A DNA stretch of 57,404 bases from NCBI GenBank assembly GCA_002779995.1, contig PEWX01000107.1, positions 1-57,404 on the forward strand. Reading direction: 5' to 3'. How positions within the stretch are numbered: position 1 is the stretch's first letter; each line of letters opens with the position of its first letter. This document shows positions 27,013 through 38,835 of the stretch, piece after piece. Below the pieces are notes generated by a model. It worked only from the letters and a program-made list of their open reading frames with translations, searched no databases and was not told the origin of the DNA. The DNA is from Piscirickettsiaceae bacterium CG07_land_8_20_14_0_80_44_28 (GTDB lineage Bacteria > Pseudomonadota > Gammaproteobacteria > Thiomicrospirales > Thiomicrospiraceae). The position numbers and the translations under genes are program-made.

Positions 27013-27678
27013 ATGAATTTGCACGATAATGGATTAACTTGGCCATGGATATTGTTTGGTTTTGCTTTTTATCTGCCTGTACTCATATGGGCATTGAAAA
27101 CGGCACCTTGGTATAAGATTAAAGATAAGGCTTCACAGCACGTCTTCTTAGGAACCTCAGTGATCGTATTTCTGACATGGAATTCTGTGGCTTCGATTGG
27201 CCCGGGATTGAGCTTTCATTTGCTATTAGCCGCCTTAGTGACTTTAATGTTTGGTGCTCAATTTGCTTTGATGTCATTAAGTTTAGCGCTGGTGGGGGTG
27301 ACTGTTATGGGAAATGCCGGCTGGATGGCTTTTGGCTTAAACGCACTGGTGATGGATGTTATTCCTGTGTTGATTGTTTGGGGGATTGCGGTTTGGTCTT
27401 ATCGTGCTTTAGATCGTAACTTCTTTGTTTTTATTTTATTAAATGGTTTTCTGGCATCCAGTTTAAGTGTGATTGCTGCCTCTGCTGTTGCGGCGATTAT
27501 TATGTCTCAAAGTGGGCTTTATGAAATTGAGGTATTAGAGAGATCTTTTATTCCCTATATTCCTTTGATTGCCATTCCAGAGGGCTTTGTGAATGGTGTA
27601 TTGGTGTTGGCTTTGGTAATTATGAAACCTCAGTGGGTGAGTTGTTTTACTGATGAACAATACTTAAAAGGCAAATAA
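27013..27678 (+). CDS. CbiM/NikM-like energy-coupling-factor permease
   Basis: A 221-residue membrane protein with six predicted spans. The region LMFGAQFALMSLSLALVG followed by FGLNALVMDVIPVL and a C-terminal FVNGVLVLAL resemble the CbiM family of ECF transporter S-components, which take up cobalt or nickel. Many gammaproteobacteria carry a stand-alone paralog without ECF ATPases, as here. Substrate not established. Confidence 0.6.
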   Translation: MNLHDNGLTWPWILFGFAFYLPVLIWALKTAPWYKIKDKASQHVFLGTSVIVFLTWNSVASIGPGLSFHLLLAALVTLMFGAQFALMSLSLALVGVTVMGNAGWMAFGLNALVMDVIPVLIVWGIAVWSYRALDRNFFVFILLNGFLASSLSVIAASAVAAIIMSQSGLYEIEVLERSFIPYIPLIAIPEGFVNGVLVLALVIMKPQWVSCFTDEQYLKGK

Positions 27679-27679
27679 A

Positions 27680-27703
27680 ACCGCCAGGCCTGGCGGTTTT
27701 ATA
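27680..27703. terminator. Bidirectional terminator formed around palindrome copy 6
   Basis: A perfect 24-base palindrome (AAAACCG to CGGTTTT around CCAGGCCTGG at 27684-27693), giving a 10-bp stem with a GGCC loop and a T-run on both strands. It lies between two convergent genes, 1 base after one stop and 12 bases after the other. Confidence 0.85.
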
Positions 27704-27715
27704 AGCGCGTGGGGG

Positions 27716-28048
27716 TTATTTAATCCAGCCTGGTTTGAAATCTTTTCCTGCTTCATACTGAGCCATTTCGGCTTTGGCAATTTTAAGCGCTTTTTGGGCA
27801 TGGAACATGGCGGTTTTATCGTCTTTTTTGGTTTTAGCTTCTTTTGCTAACGCTAAGTGATGTTCAACATAAGGTTGTTTCATTTTCTTTTGCTTGAAAA
27901 CATGGTGATGGCTTTTTGCTGATGCATGAATCTTCATGGCTTCAGAAACCGTTGTATCATAAGCAGACGTTTTAACGGGTGCGTTGTTGGCGCAAGCCGA
28001 CATAGACAGGGTTGCCGCAACGGCAGTGATAACGAGTAAATTTTTCAT
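27716..28048 (-). CDS. Small helical lipoprotein, SoxK-like
   Basis: A 110-residue protein with lipobox MSAC (cysteine 19) and a Lys/His/Ala-rich helical mature part (SHHHVFKQKKMKQ, then KALKIAKAEMAQYEAGK). The pattern of lysine- and alanine-rich helices ending near Gln/Tyr resembles SoxXA-binding proteins (SoxK) of sulfur-oxidising bacteria, but no sox genes are in the window and this call is weak. AAGGA and GGAGG-like sequence precedes the ATG. Confidence 0.5.
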   Translation of the reverse strand: MKNLLVITAVAATLSMSACANNAPVKTSAYDTTVSEAMKIHASAKSHHHVFKQKKMKQPYVEHHLALAKEAKTKKDDKTAMFHAQKALKIAKAEMAQYEAGKDFKPGWIK

Positions 28049-29855
<1,807 letters not shown>

Positions 29856-29907
29856 CCAACCGAAAAGCATAATGGATGTGCTTTTTTAAATAAACCCTAA
29901 ATTTTGC

Positions 29908-29917
29908 CCAGGCCTGG
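29908..29917. repeat. CCAGGCCTGG palindrome, copy 7
   Basis: Exact copy in the guaB-guaA gap, flanked by ATTTTGC and TGAAAAT. No T-run follows in the transcription direction, so readthrough to guaA is likely. Confidence 0.9.
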
Positions 29918-29969
29918 TGAAAATCAGGCATTTTGGGTCGCCTTAATTGACCTCTTTTTGGAAGTATTT

Positions 29970-31550
29970 ATGTCACACCCGAATATTCATGAACATCGTA
30001 TTTTAATTTTAGATTTTGGTTCTCAATACACTCAGTTAATCGCGCGTCGTATCCGAGAAATTGGCGTATATTGCGAGGTTGAGCCTTGGGATGCTGATGT
30101 CAATGAACTGATTGCGTTTGGTGCCAGAGGGGTGATTTTGTCTGGCGGGCCAGAGACAGCGACAGGAGAGGGTGCACCGGTTGCGCCTGCAGCTTTGTTT
30201 GACCTGGGGGTGCCTATTCTAGGTATTTGCTATGGTATGCAGACGATGGCAGCACAATTGGGGGGCAAGGTCGTTAATGCTTCAGAGCATGAATATGGTT
30301 ATGCGCAAGTCCGCGCCCATGGGCACACACAATTTTTAAATGAGATTGAAGATCATGTGACCCCGGAAGGGTTTGGTATGCTGGATGTTTGGATGTCTCA
30401 TGGCGATCGTGTTGAACAGTTGCCGACCGGGTTTAAGTTAATGGCTTCTACGCCCAATTGCCCAATTGCAGGCATGGCCAATGAAGAAAAACAGTTTTAT
30501 GGCATTCAATTTCACCCGGAAGTGACCCATACAACTCAAGGTCAACGCATGATTGAACGATTTGTGGTTGATATTTGTGGCTGTGAAAAACTTTGGACAA
30601 CGCAAAATATTATTGAAGATAGTGTCGCGCGGATACAGCAACAGGTCGGCACTGATGATGTTTTGTTGGGCTTGTCCGGAGGCGTGGATTCTTCAGTGGT
30701 GGCCGCCTTATTGCATAAAGCGATTGGCGCTCAGTTGACGTGTGTATTTGTCGATCACGGTCTGTTACGTCACCAGGAAGGCGAGCAGGTTATGGCTATG
30801 TTTGCCGAAAATATGGGTATAAAAGTCATTCGAGTGGATGCCGAACAAACGTTTATGGATGCCCTTAAAGGCGAAGCGGATCCTGAAATAAAACGTAAAA
30901 TTATTGGTCATGCCTTTATTGAAGTCTTTGATGAAGAGGCGTCAAAGTTGACCAATGTTAAATGGCTTGCACAGGGTACGATCTATCCAGACGTGATTGA
31001 ATCCGCTGGGGCTAAAACGGGCAAGGCGAAGGTGATTAAATCCCATCATAATGTTGGCGGATTACCAGAAGAAATGAAGTTAAGTTTGTTGGAGCCTTTG
31101 CGTGAACTCTTTAAAGATGAAGTCCGTAAGCTAGGTGTCGCGCTTGGCTTGCCTTCTGAGATGGTATATCGTCATCCTTTCCCGGGACCTGGATTAGGCG
31201 TTAGGATTTTAGGCGAAGTTAAAAAGGAATATGCCGACATATTGCGTTTAGCGGATCATATTTTTATCGAAGAACTCAGGGCAGCGGATTTGTATGATAA
31301 AACGTCACAAGCCTTTAGCGTATTTTTACCGGTCAAATCGGTCGGCGTGGTGGGGGACGCTCGTCGTTATGATTATGTGGTGGCTTTAAGAGCCGTTGAA
31401 ACCATTGATTTTATGACAGCGCGTTGGGCGCACTTACCTTACGATTTCTTGGAAAAGGTCTCAAATCGTATTATTAATGAAATTCCTCGAATTACTCGGG
31501 TGACCTATGATATTTCCAGTAAACCCCCTGCCACGATCGAGTGGGAATAG
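29970..31550 (+). CDS. guaA: GMP synthase (glutamine-hydrolysing)
   Basis: A 526-residue enzyme that aminates XMP to GMP. The glutaminase domain has Cys87 (GICYGM) and the His-Glu pair in FHPEVTHT; the ATP-pyrophosphatase domain has the P-loop [10 protein letters not shown], and the C-terminal dimerisation domain ends in KPPATIEWE. The start at 29970 is chosen because TTGGAAG lies upstream and the protein begins [14 protein letters not shown]; a longer frame from 29904 would extend it. Confidence 0.97.
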   Translation: MSHPNIHEHRILILDFGSQYTQLIARRIREIGVYCEVEPWDADVNELIAFGARGVILSGGPETATGEGAPVAPAALFDLGVPILGICYGMQTMAAQLGGKVVNASEHEYGYAQVRAHGHTQFLNEIEDHVTPEGFGMLDVWMSHGDRVEQLPTGFKLMASTPNCPIAGMANEEKQFYGIQFHPEVTHTTQGQRMIERFVVDICGCEKLWTTQNIIEDSVARIQQQVGTDDVLLGLSGGVDSSVVAALLHKAIGAQLTCVFVDHGLLRHQEGEQVMAMFAENMGIKVIRVDAEQTFMDALKGEADPEIKRKIIGHAFIEVFDEEASKLTNVKWLAQGTIYPDVIESAGAKTGKAKVIKSHHNVGGLPEEMKLSLLEPLRELFKDEVRKLGVALGLPSEMVYRHPFPGPGLGVRILGEVKKEYADILRLADHIFIEELRAADLYDKTSQAFSVFLPVKSVGVVGDARRYDYVVALRAVETIDFMTARWAHLPYDFLEKVSNRIINEIPRITRVTYDISSKPPATIEWE

Positions 31551-31580
31551 CTTGTGGCTTCTAGCTAAAGGTTGCCTAGA

Positions 31581-32111
31581 ATGCTGGTCAACAGTTCAAA
31601 AGCATTAACCCAAGCCGAACAAGATTTGTTTTGGATGCAATATGCCTATCGATTGGCACAAAAAGCGGAATCTGAAGGAGAGGTGCCGGTTGGTGCGGTG
31701 ATTGTCGAAAATGGGAATAGGGTCGCGGAAGGTTGGAATCAAACCATTCAAAATTATGATCCAACCGCGCATGCTGAAATTGTCGCGCTCAGGGCTGCGG
31801 GTCAAGTCTTGCAAAATTATCGACTAGGAGATTTGACCCTATATGTGACGTTGGAGCCTTGTCCGATGTGTGCCAGTGCCATGGTTCATGCTCGTATTAA
31901 GCGCTTGGTTGTCGCCACCAAAGATCCCAGAACGGGTTCAGCCGGCTCGGTTTTTAATTTGACTCAAGATGCACGACTAAATCATCATATTGAAGTTGAA
32001 TTTGGTGTGTTAGAAGCAGATGCAAGCGCGCAATTGAAAAGCTTTTTTAAACAAAAGCGATCTCGGAAAAAAGACCAAGTTTTAGCCAACGTAACGGCAA
32101 AAGATTGTTAG
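31581..32111 (+). CDS. tadA: tRNA-specific adenosine deaminase
   Basis: A 176-residue enzyme that makes inosine at position 34 of tRNA-Arg(ACG). The zinc and catalytic residues are His64 and Glu66 (HAEI) and Cys94 and Cys97 (PCPMC). The ATG at 31581 is preferred over an upstream TTG at 31572 because AAAGG sits about nine bases before it. It follows guaA by 30 bases. Confidence 0.92.
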   Translation: MLVNSSKALTQAEQDLFWMQYAYRLAQKAESEGEVPVGAVIVENGNRVAEGWNQTIQNYDPTAHAEIVALRAAGQVLQNYRLGDLTLYVTLEPCPMCASAMVHARIKRLVVATKDPRTGSAGSVFNLTQDARLNHHIEVEFGVLEADASAQLKSFFKQKRSRKKDQVLANVTAKDC

Positions 32112-32295
32112 GGTTGTTATGGCGCAAGTTTTAAACAAATACTTGCCACAGGGTGTAATAAATGCGACTATTATTTCCTAATTAAAAAGTGCAAAAATAG
32201 CAGTTGTTGTTAACGGGCTACATTAGCATGGGCAACGCAATTAAGTGATTCAGTTTTAAACCTTTAAGTTTTAATATTTAGGCTATTATAAAAAT

Positions 32296-32871
32296 ATGCA
32301 AAAAAGTGTGGATCCAGCAGAAGGGATTACGACCTATAAAATATTGCCGGGAGAATTTTATGTTACCAGTACCAATGAAAGAATTGAGACGGTGTTAGGT
32401 TCCTGTATTTCTGCTTGTGGTAGAGATCCGGTTACGGGGGTTGGCGGTATGAATCACTTTATGCTCCCCATGGATAAAAATGCTGTGGGGGCATCAGAAC
32501 TATCCGATGCCAATCGTTATGGTAACTATGCAATGGAGAATTTAGTTAACGCTTTGTTGTCGGCGGGTGCAAAACGTGATCGCCTTGAATTTAAGTTGTT
32601 TGGGGGCGGTCGAATTATGAGCTCTAGTACCAATATTGGTTGGTACAATATCGGCTTTGCATTTGACTATATCTACACTGAAGGTTTTAAAATTGTTTCT
32701 CAGGATATCGGTGATGTGTACCCAAGAAAAATCTTATATTACCCCAATTCAGGGCGTGTTCGAGTAAGACGCTTAAATGCGATGCATAACCAATCATTGG
32801 CAGATGAAGAAAACCGTTACATTAACAATATTGGATCGAAGCCTGTTGAAGGCGACGTAGAACTTTTTTGA
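32296..32871 (+). CDS. cheD: Chemoreceptor glutamine deamidase CheD
   Basis: A 191-residue enzyme that deamidates chemoreceptor glutamines and can interact with CheC. The catalytic Cys37 (TVLGSCISAC) and His54 (MNHFMLP) are at the family spacing. The protein continues past the usual fold by about 20 residues. No Shine-Dalgarno sequence is seen before the ATG. Ten bases upstream of cheA, so both form an operon. A weak FliA-like box (TTAAGTTT, about ten bases, GCTATTA) lies just before, which would give an almost leaderless message; this is speculative. Confidence 0.92.
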   Translation: MQKSVDPAEGITTYKILPGEFYVTSTNERIETVLGSCISACGRDPVTGVGGMNHFMLPMDKNAVGASELSDANRYGNYAMENLVNALLSAGAKRDRLEFKLFGGGRIMSSSTNIGWYNIGFAFDYIYTEGFKIVSQDIGDVYPRKILYYPNSGRVRVRRLNAMHNQSLADEENRYINNIGSKPVEGDVELF

Positions 32872-32881
32872 GGATCGAATT

Positions 32882-34954
32882 ATGGACATGATGGAAACTT
32901 TTCGCCAAACCTATCTTGAAGAGAGCTTTGAAGGGTTAGACATAATGGAAGCCGGACTTCTTGATTTAGAGCCTGGTACGCCAGATACTGACAAAATTAA
33001 TGAGATTTTTCGTGCAGCACACTCAATTAAAGGTGGCAGCGGGACTTTTGGGTTTAATGAGATTATTGACTTTACCCATGTATTAGAAACCCTATTAGAT
33101 GAAATGCGTGATGGTCGTCGGAATGTGACGCAAGAAGCAACCGATACGATGCTTCAAGCGGTAGATGTGTTGAGAGACATGATGACCCGTCTTCAAAATC
33201 ATGAAGAGATTGATGAAGCGAAGGCCGCTGAAGTACAGGCCGATATGGAACGTATCTTAAACGGTGGGAGTGAGGCGGCGGCAAGCTCAGATGACAGCGT
33301 TGACAATAGTCCTAGCAATCAAGCCGGTGGCAGTGGTGAATGGAAAATTGAAGTTATACCAGAGCCAGACTTGTTACAAACCGGTAATGAGCCCATTCGA
33401 ATTTTCCGTGAATTAGAAGGGCTGGGAGATCTAACGGTTGTTGTTGATGATACGGATCTTCCCGATATGGATTCCTTAAACCCGGAAAACCTCTATTTAA
33501 AGTGGCAGATGACGTTAACCGGTGACGGTATTGCTGAAGAAGATGTAAGAGAAGTCTTTGAATGGATTGATGGCGATGGTGCTCAAGTTAGCATTACCGG
33601 TGGGTCGAGCCAGCCAACAGCAGAAGCGGTGACAGAGATTCCGAAAGCCGTGCCACAGCCGCAAGTAAACGAGTCAAAACCGCCTGCAAAACCTGCACCG
33701 AAAGCAGCGGCAAAAGCACCTCAAAAACACGCACCGAAACAAGATAGTTCGATTCGCGTTGATTTAAGTAAAATTGATCAATTGGTTAATTTAGTCGGAG
33801 AATTGGTTATTACGCAATCGATGCTGAGTCAATTTGGAGACCAAGCGGAACAGGCTGATCAAGGCGCAAATTCGGTTGATTGGGTGGATAAGCTAAAAGA
33901 AGGATTAACGCACCTTGAAAGGCACACGCGGGACTTACAAGAAAGTGTTATGAATATCCGAATGTTGCCGGTAAGTTTTGCGTTTAATCGTATGCCAAGA
34001 ATTGTCCATGATGTCAGTCAGAAACTGGGTAAATCTATTGAGTTGGTGATGGAAGGTGAAAACACTGAGTTGGATAAAACCATGTTAGAAGCCTTGACGG
34101 ATCCTTTGGTTCATATTGTTCGCAATTCCATTGATCATGGTGTCGAATCTCCAGACGTGCGCTTAGCCGCCGGGAAGTCGGAAACGGGGACAGTCAAAAT
34201 GGCGGCTTTCCACCAAGGGGGCAACATCCTTATTCAGATTACCGATGATGGCGCGGGCATTGATGCGGCCAGAATTGAACAGAAAGCGATCGAAAAAGGG
34301 GTGATTGAACCGGATCACAACCTCACGGAAGAAGAGATTGTTGACCTGATATTTAACCCTGGTTTTTCAACTGCCGAAGTCGTGAGTGATGTTTCCGGTC
34401 GTGGCGTTGGGATGGATGTTGTTCGTCGAAATATTAGAGGTCTTGGCGGTTCGGTTGAAGTGAAAACTGAAATTGGTGTTGGCAGTGTGTTTACCATCCG
34501 CTTGCCGTTGACGTTAGCGATTTTGGATGGACAGCTTGCAAAAGTTGGCGCTGAAACCTATGTTTTTCCGCTCGTGTCAATTGTAGAATCTATTCAGGTA
34601 GATAAGTCTCTAATCAAAGGAATTGCCGGTCAAACAGAACTGTATAAATTGCGCAATAGCTATATTCCGGTGATTCGCTTACACCAGAAAATGGGTATAA
34701 AAAATGCCCGTACCGATTTGGCCGAAGGTTTATTGGTTGTGGTCGAAGAAGGTGGAAAACGTGCCGGTATTTTTGTTGATGATTTGCTTGGACAGCAACA
34801 AGTGGTTATCAAAAGCTTAGAAAACAACTTTATGAAAATCAGTGGGGTTGCCGGTGCGACCATTCTGGGAGATGGTACAGTTTCTCTTATTTTAGATGTC
34901 ATGGAAACGCTCGCCAGCCATAAAGGTGGTGGCTTGCATTCTCATGCAGCTTAA
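32882..34954 (+). CDS. cheA: Chemotaxis histidine kinase CheA
   Basis: A 690-residue kinase. HPt domain with phosphorylated His47 (AAHSIKGGSG), a linker and a middle domain of unclear type (about 155-240), a Pro/Ala/Lys-rich hinge near 250-285, dimerisation helices (about 290-370), the ATPase domain with N-box VHIVRNSIDHG, and a C-terminal CheW-like domain. The chemotaxis proteins CheW, CheY, CheB and CheR are not adjacent. The message continues to the CheZ-like gene 39 bases further. Confidence 0.95.
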   Translation: MDMMETFRQTYLEESFEGLDIMEAGLLDLEPGTPDTDKINEIFRAAHSIKGGSGTFGFNEIIDFTHVLETLLDEMRDGRRNVTQEATDTMLQAVDVLRDMMTRLQNHEEIDEAKAAEVQADMERILNGGSEAAASSDDSVDNSPSNQAGGSGEWKIEVIPEPDLLQTGNEPIRIFRELEGLGDLTVVVDDTDLPDMDSLNPENLYLKWQMTLTGDGIAEEDVREVFEWIDGDGAQVSITGGSSQPTAEAVTEIPKAVPQPQVNESKPPAKPAPKAAAKAPQKHAPKQDSSIRVDLSKIDQLVNLVGELVITQSMLSQFGDQAEQADQGANSVDWVDKLKEGLTHLERHTRDLQESVMNIRMLPVSFAFNRMPRIVHDVSQKLGKSIELVMEGENTELDKTMLEALTDPLVHIVRNSIDHGVESPDVRLAAGKSETGTVKMAAFHQGGNILIQITDDGAGIDAARIEQKAIEKGVIEPDHNLTEEEIVDLIFNPGFSTAEVVSDVSGRGVGMDVVRRNIRGLGGSVEVKTEIGVGSVFTIRLPLTLAILDGQLAKVGAETYVFPLVSIVESIQVDKSLIKGIAGQTELYKLRNSYIPVIRLHQKMGIKNARTDLAEGLLVVVEEGGKRAGIFVDDLLGQQQVVIKSLENNFMKISGVAGATILGDGTVSLILDVMETLASHKGGGLHSHAA

Positions 34955-34993
34955 AATATAGCTCATTATTAACCCATTCTATTTGAGGGATTT

Positions 34994-35560
34994 ATGTCAT
35001 TTGCTTTAGGTGCTAAAGAAGTTCAAGAAACCATTATGGTTTTAAATTTGTCAGTTGCTCAAATTGAATTGACAATTACCGATGGTGATAATTCGGTCAA
35101 TACCTTAATTGATTCATTCGAGTTTATGTCAAAGCACATTGAAGATATAGAAGTTTCAAGTCGAAAGATAGCTGAAATGTCAAATGGTGTGGAAGGGATT
35201 GAAGAACACAATCAATCTTTATTAATGCAAACGGATGACTTGGCAAAAAAAATGCAACAAGCCATTATTGCCTTTCAATTCTACGATAAATTAAGCCAGC
35301 GCCTTAATCATGTGTCCTATGGTTTATCGGGTCTTTCTGAGATTGTCTCTCATGAAATGCATGCTCAGGATGAAGCGCAATGGGAGACCTTTAAGTCGGA
35401 AGTTCGAAAAGGCACAACGATGCGAGAAGAAGAAGAATTATTTGAATTAATTTTTGACGAAAAGATGCCTGCAAAAGACGCTATCGAGTTAATGAAAATC
35501 AGAATGCGAGAAAGGATGAATTCTGAGGAAACTGAAGAAGAGGAAATTGAATTCTTTTAA
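34994..35560 (+). CDS. CheZ-like chemotaxis protein
   Basis: A 188-residue helical, acidic cytoplasmic protein downstream of cheA. Residues 95-110 (QFYDKLSQRLNHV) contain Asp98 and Gln102, the D-x3-Q spacing of the CheY-phosphate phosphatase CheZ. Coiled-coil-like helices surround it (residues 40-75), as in CheZ, and the C-terminus is very acidic. The protein is shorter than E. coli CheZ (214). The motif and position support a CheY-P phosphatase role, but full homology is not established. Confidence 0.55.
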   Translation: MSFALGAKEVQETIMVLNLSVAQIELTITDGDNSVNTLIDSFEFMSKHIEDIEVSSRKIAEMSNGVEGIEEHNQSLLMQTDDLAKKMQQAIIAFQFYDKLSQRLNHVSYGLSGLSEIVSHEMHAQDEAQWETFKSEVRKGTTMREEEELFELIFDEKMPAKDAIELMKIRMRERMNSEETEEEEIEFF

Positions 35561-35590
35561 ATGACAAAAGCTTTTTTCAGGATTTAGATA

Positions 35591-35614
35591 AAACGCCTTT
35601 TCAGGCGTTTTTTT
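35591..35614 (+). terminator. Terminator of the cheD-cheA operon
   Basis: AAACGCC, a six-base loop and GGCGTTT with extra T, 30 bases after the CheZ-like gene. Confidence 0.9.
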
Positions 35615-35727
35615 GGGTTAAAACCGCCTAAAAAGGCAAAGCTTGATATTTTTGATTTGAGCATAAAAAAAATGAATTTTTCATTTAAAGAAAAATTGAT
35701 GATGATAAAGCCTCTTACAATTAAATA

Positions 35728-36627
35728 ATGGTAATGAATGATATGATCTTCAAGTTTTCTCGTTGGATAACGGTGGCTTCTTTAGCTTTAATCAGCTCAA
35801 TTGCAATGGCTGCAGACTACAAACCTTTTATTTTGGGCTCGGTTTCACAAGCATCCGTTTCAGAAGTTACTAATGAAATTCAAGCCAGTTTACAAACTCA
35901 TGGCTTTGAGGTGGTTGGTCGTTATCAACCGAATATTGAGACTCAAGTTATTGTGGTGACGCATAAAGACCTTAAACAACTGGCGAGCAAATCTAACCTG
36001 GGTGGTTTTGGCGCCATGCTTAGAGTTTCTATCGTGAGTCGTTCCGGACAAACAGAAGTGTCTTACACCAATCCAACCTATTTATGGAATGTCTATCGTA
36101 TGAGTGGAGATATTTCGCCAATCCAGCAGCGTATCGAAAAAACCTTAGGGTATAGCAAAACTTTTGGTTCAGAAACGGCTTTATCCGCTGAAGCATTACG
36201 TGAATATCACTATAAATTCTTAATGCCATATTTCGATGATATTGACGAATTGGCAGAGTACGAAAGTTATGATGCAGCGCTCAAAGCGGTGGAGGCTGGG
36301 TTGGCAGCTAAAAAGGGTGGCGTCTCAAAAGTATATCGGATTGATCTACCCGGTAAAAACGAAACGGTTTTCGGTGTGGCGTTTAGTCAAGGCGCCCCAA
36401 AAGATGCCAATATTTTGCATCAAATTGATCAAACGGGTTTGTCGCACGCGGCACATTTACCCTATGAGCTGTTAGTAACCGACAATGAAGTCATTGCTTT
36501 GAACGCAAAATTCCGAATTGCCATTAACTGGCCTAGCTTGTCTATGATGGGGTCAGGGAGCTTTATGTCCATTGCGGATGCGCCAGATGAAATTATCGAT
36601 GCATTACAAGAGGTTGTTGCACCATAA
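35728..36627 (+). CDS. Periplasmic protein of unknown function
   Basis: A 299-residue protein with a signal peptide (cut after AMA). The start is ambiguous, as ATG codons at 35728, 35734 and 35743 share the frame and none has a good ribosome binding site. The mature N-terminal part (residues about 35-110) has a pattern of short strands and helices weakly reminiscent of DUF302-type folds. No conserved metal or catalytic motif is seen. Own terminator downstream. Confidence 0.5.
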   Translation: MVMNDMIFKFSRWITVASLALISSIAMAADYKPFILGSVSQASVSEVTNEIQASLQTHGFEVVGRYQPNIETQVIVVTHKDLKQLASKSNLGGFGAMLRVSIVSRSGQTEVSYTNPTYLWNVYRMSGDISPIQQRIEKTLGYSKTFGSETALSAEALREYHYKFLMPYFDDIDELAEYESYDAALKAVEAGLAAKKGGVSKVYRIDLPGKNETVFGVAFSQGAPKDANILHQIDQTGLSHAAHLPYELLVTDNEVIALNAKFRIAINWPSLSMMGSGSFMSIADAPDEIIDALQEVVAP

Positions 36628-36648
36628 AAGCGTGAAGTTTCTTCTCTT

Positions 36649-36676
36649 AAAAAGCTCTCTTTATGGGGGCTTTTTT
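36649..36676 (+). terminator. Terminator after the periplasmic protein gene
   Basis: Stem AAAAAGCTCTC with GGGGGCTTTTTT (two G-U pairs in RNA), five-base loop and T-run, 22 bases after the stop. Confidence 0.75.
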
Positions 36677-36706
36677 ATTTTCCGGTCAAAGAAAATCATC
36701 AATAGG

Positions 36707-36734
36707 CTTGAAAAAAAATGAACTGACCTTATTA
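36707..36734 (+). promoter_or_regulatory. Candidate heat-shock promoter of htpG
   Basis: CTTGAA (36707-36712), 14 bases, then CCTTATTA (36727-36734), the same design as before htpX. Start of transcription near 36741, leader about 110 bases. Confidence 0.5.
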
Positions 36735-36852
36735 ACCTGCCATCTCAAAATGATTAACCTTTTGGCTTAGGAATTGTTGTACGGCGTTGGTTTTGCCAGC
36801 CCTTGATGAATCCTGGCCACTATTTATTTGAAATTAAGGAGTAAGAGTCCAA

Positions 36853-38745
36853 ATGAGTCATACCGAAACCCATGCTTTTCAAACTGAAGTGAATCAGTTG
36901 CTTAAATTAATGATTCATGCCCTTTATAGCAATAAAGAAATCTTTTTAAGAGAGCTGGTGTCTAATGCCTCCGATGCCCTTGATAAGTTACGTTTTGAAG
37001 CCGTTTCTAACGATGCCTTATCAGAAGGCGAATCCGAATTGGCGATTGTTGTCGGCTTTGACAAAGAGGCCAAAACCATTAGCATTTCCGATAATGGAAT
37101 TGGTATGACACGCGACGAAGTGGTTGAAAATATTGGCACCATTGCCAACTCAGGCACCAAGAAGTTCTTAGAGAATATGACAGGTGATCAGGCCAAGGAT
37201 AGTCATTTGATCGGCCAATTTGGTGTTGGGTTTTATTCCTCTTTTATCGTAGCGGATAAGGTGACCTTAACGACTCGTAAAGCCGGGGATGATAAAGCAT
37301 CAGCAACCCGTTGGGTATCGACAGGTGAAGGTGAATATACACTTGAAACGGTTGAAAAAGACACCAAAGGGACAGAGATTGTTTTGCATCTGAAAGAAGA
37401 CATGGATGAGTTTTTAAATGACTATCGTTTAAAAAATATTATCACGACCTATTCGGATCACATTAATTTCCCAATTAAAATGTGGCAAGCCAAAATGGAT
37501 GAAGACGGTAAGGAAACCGAAGAAAAGACACTTGAACAGGTCAACAAAGCCACTGCGTTATGGACACAACCAAAATCTGAGCTGTCAGATGAAGACTACA
37601 ACAATTTTTATCAAACTTTGTCACATGATTTTGAAGCGCCTTTAGCACACATTCACAACAAAGTTGAAGGCACGCTTGAATATACCTCATTGCTATACAT
37701 TCCTAAAAAAGCGCCATTTGATTTATATGATCGTGATCGTCGTTATGGGCTTAAGCTTTATGTGAAGCGTGTCTTTATTATGGATGATGCTGAGCATTTG
37801 ATGCCGACCTATTTACGGTTTGTCCGAGGGGTGATTGATTCTAATGATCTACCGCTTAATGTTTCGCGTGAGATTTTACAAAGCAACCGCGTGGTTGATA
37901 AAATCCGCTCTGCGTCGGTTAAGCGGGTTCTCGATCAATTAACGAAACTGGCTAAAGCAGACGATAGTAGTGATTATGATACTTTTTGGGATCAATTTGG
38001 TAATGTGTTGAAAGAAGGCCTGATTGAGGATTTTGCGAATAAAGATAAAATTGCTAATTTGTTACGCTTCTCAACCACCCATGAATCTTCAACGGCTGAA
38101 CAGCGTGTTAGTCTACAAAATTATGTAGATCGTATGACAGAAGATCAAGAGGCTATTTACTATATTACTGCGGATACTTATGCTGCTGCGAAAGGCAGTC
38201 CGCATTTAGAAATGTTCCGTAAAAAGGGCATTGAAGTCTTATTATTAACGGATCGGATTGATGAGTGGTTGGTCTCACACTTAACGGAATTTGAGGGTAA
38301 GCCATTGAAGTCGGTGACGGCAGCAGACTTAAAAGAGTTTGAAGAAGAAGCCGAGAAAGCGTTGAGCGAAGAAGACAAAAAGGCGCGTGAAGCCTTAACG
38401 GAGAAAGTGAAAAAAACATTGGAAAATCAGGTTTCAGATGTCAAAATCACCCACCGTCTAACCGACTCTCCAGCCTGTGTGGTGTCTGCTGATGGCGATA
38501 TGTCTGCTCATATGGCACGGATGATGGAACAAATGGGGCAAACCATGCCAAAGCAAAAACCGATTTTAGAGTTGAATCCGGAGCATAGTTTGGTGAAAAA
38601 GCTGGATAGCTTATCTGACGACACCAAATTAAAAGAATGGTCGCTCTTTTTATTGGAACAAGCACAATTGGCAGAAGGAGATTCTTTGGAAAATCCGGCT
38701 GAGTTTATTAAACGGATGAATGCACTGTTAAGTGAAGTGATTTAA
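36853..38745 (+). CDS. htpG: Hsp90-family chaperone HtpG
   Basis: A 630-residue chaperone. N-terminal ATP-binding blocks are [21 protein letters not shown], and [11 protein letters not shown]; the middle and C-terminal dimerisation regions are full length. AAGGAG precedes the ATG. Monocistronic with strong terminator. Confidence 0.97.
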
Positions 38746-38781
38746 AAGCAAGTTCGCTTAGCGATTCGTCTTTACATCGTC

Positions 38782-38817
38782 ACCCCAAAACAATTCTTGC
38801 TGTTTTGGGGTTTTTTT
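38782..38817 (+). terminator. Terminator of htpG
   Basis: An 11-bp stem ACCCCAAAACA with TGTTTTGGGGT, eight-base loop and T7. The A-rich left arm may also serve the convergent ldhA gene. Confidence 0.9.
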
Positions 38818-38835
38818 ATGCCGGAAAAAAAGGGG

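Noticed and set aside
29904-29969. N-terminal extension of guaA
   Set aside because: It runs through palindrome copy 7 and has no family similarity; the ATG at 29970 has a ribosome binding site and the correct GuaA start.
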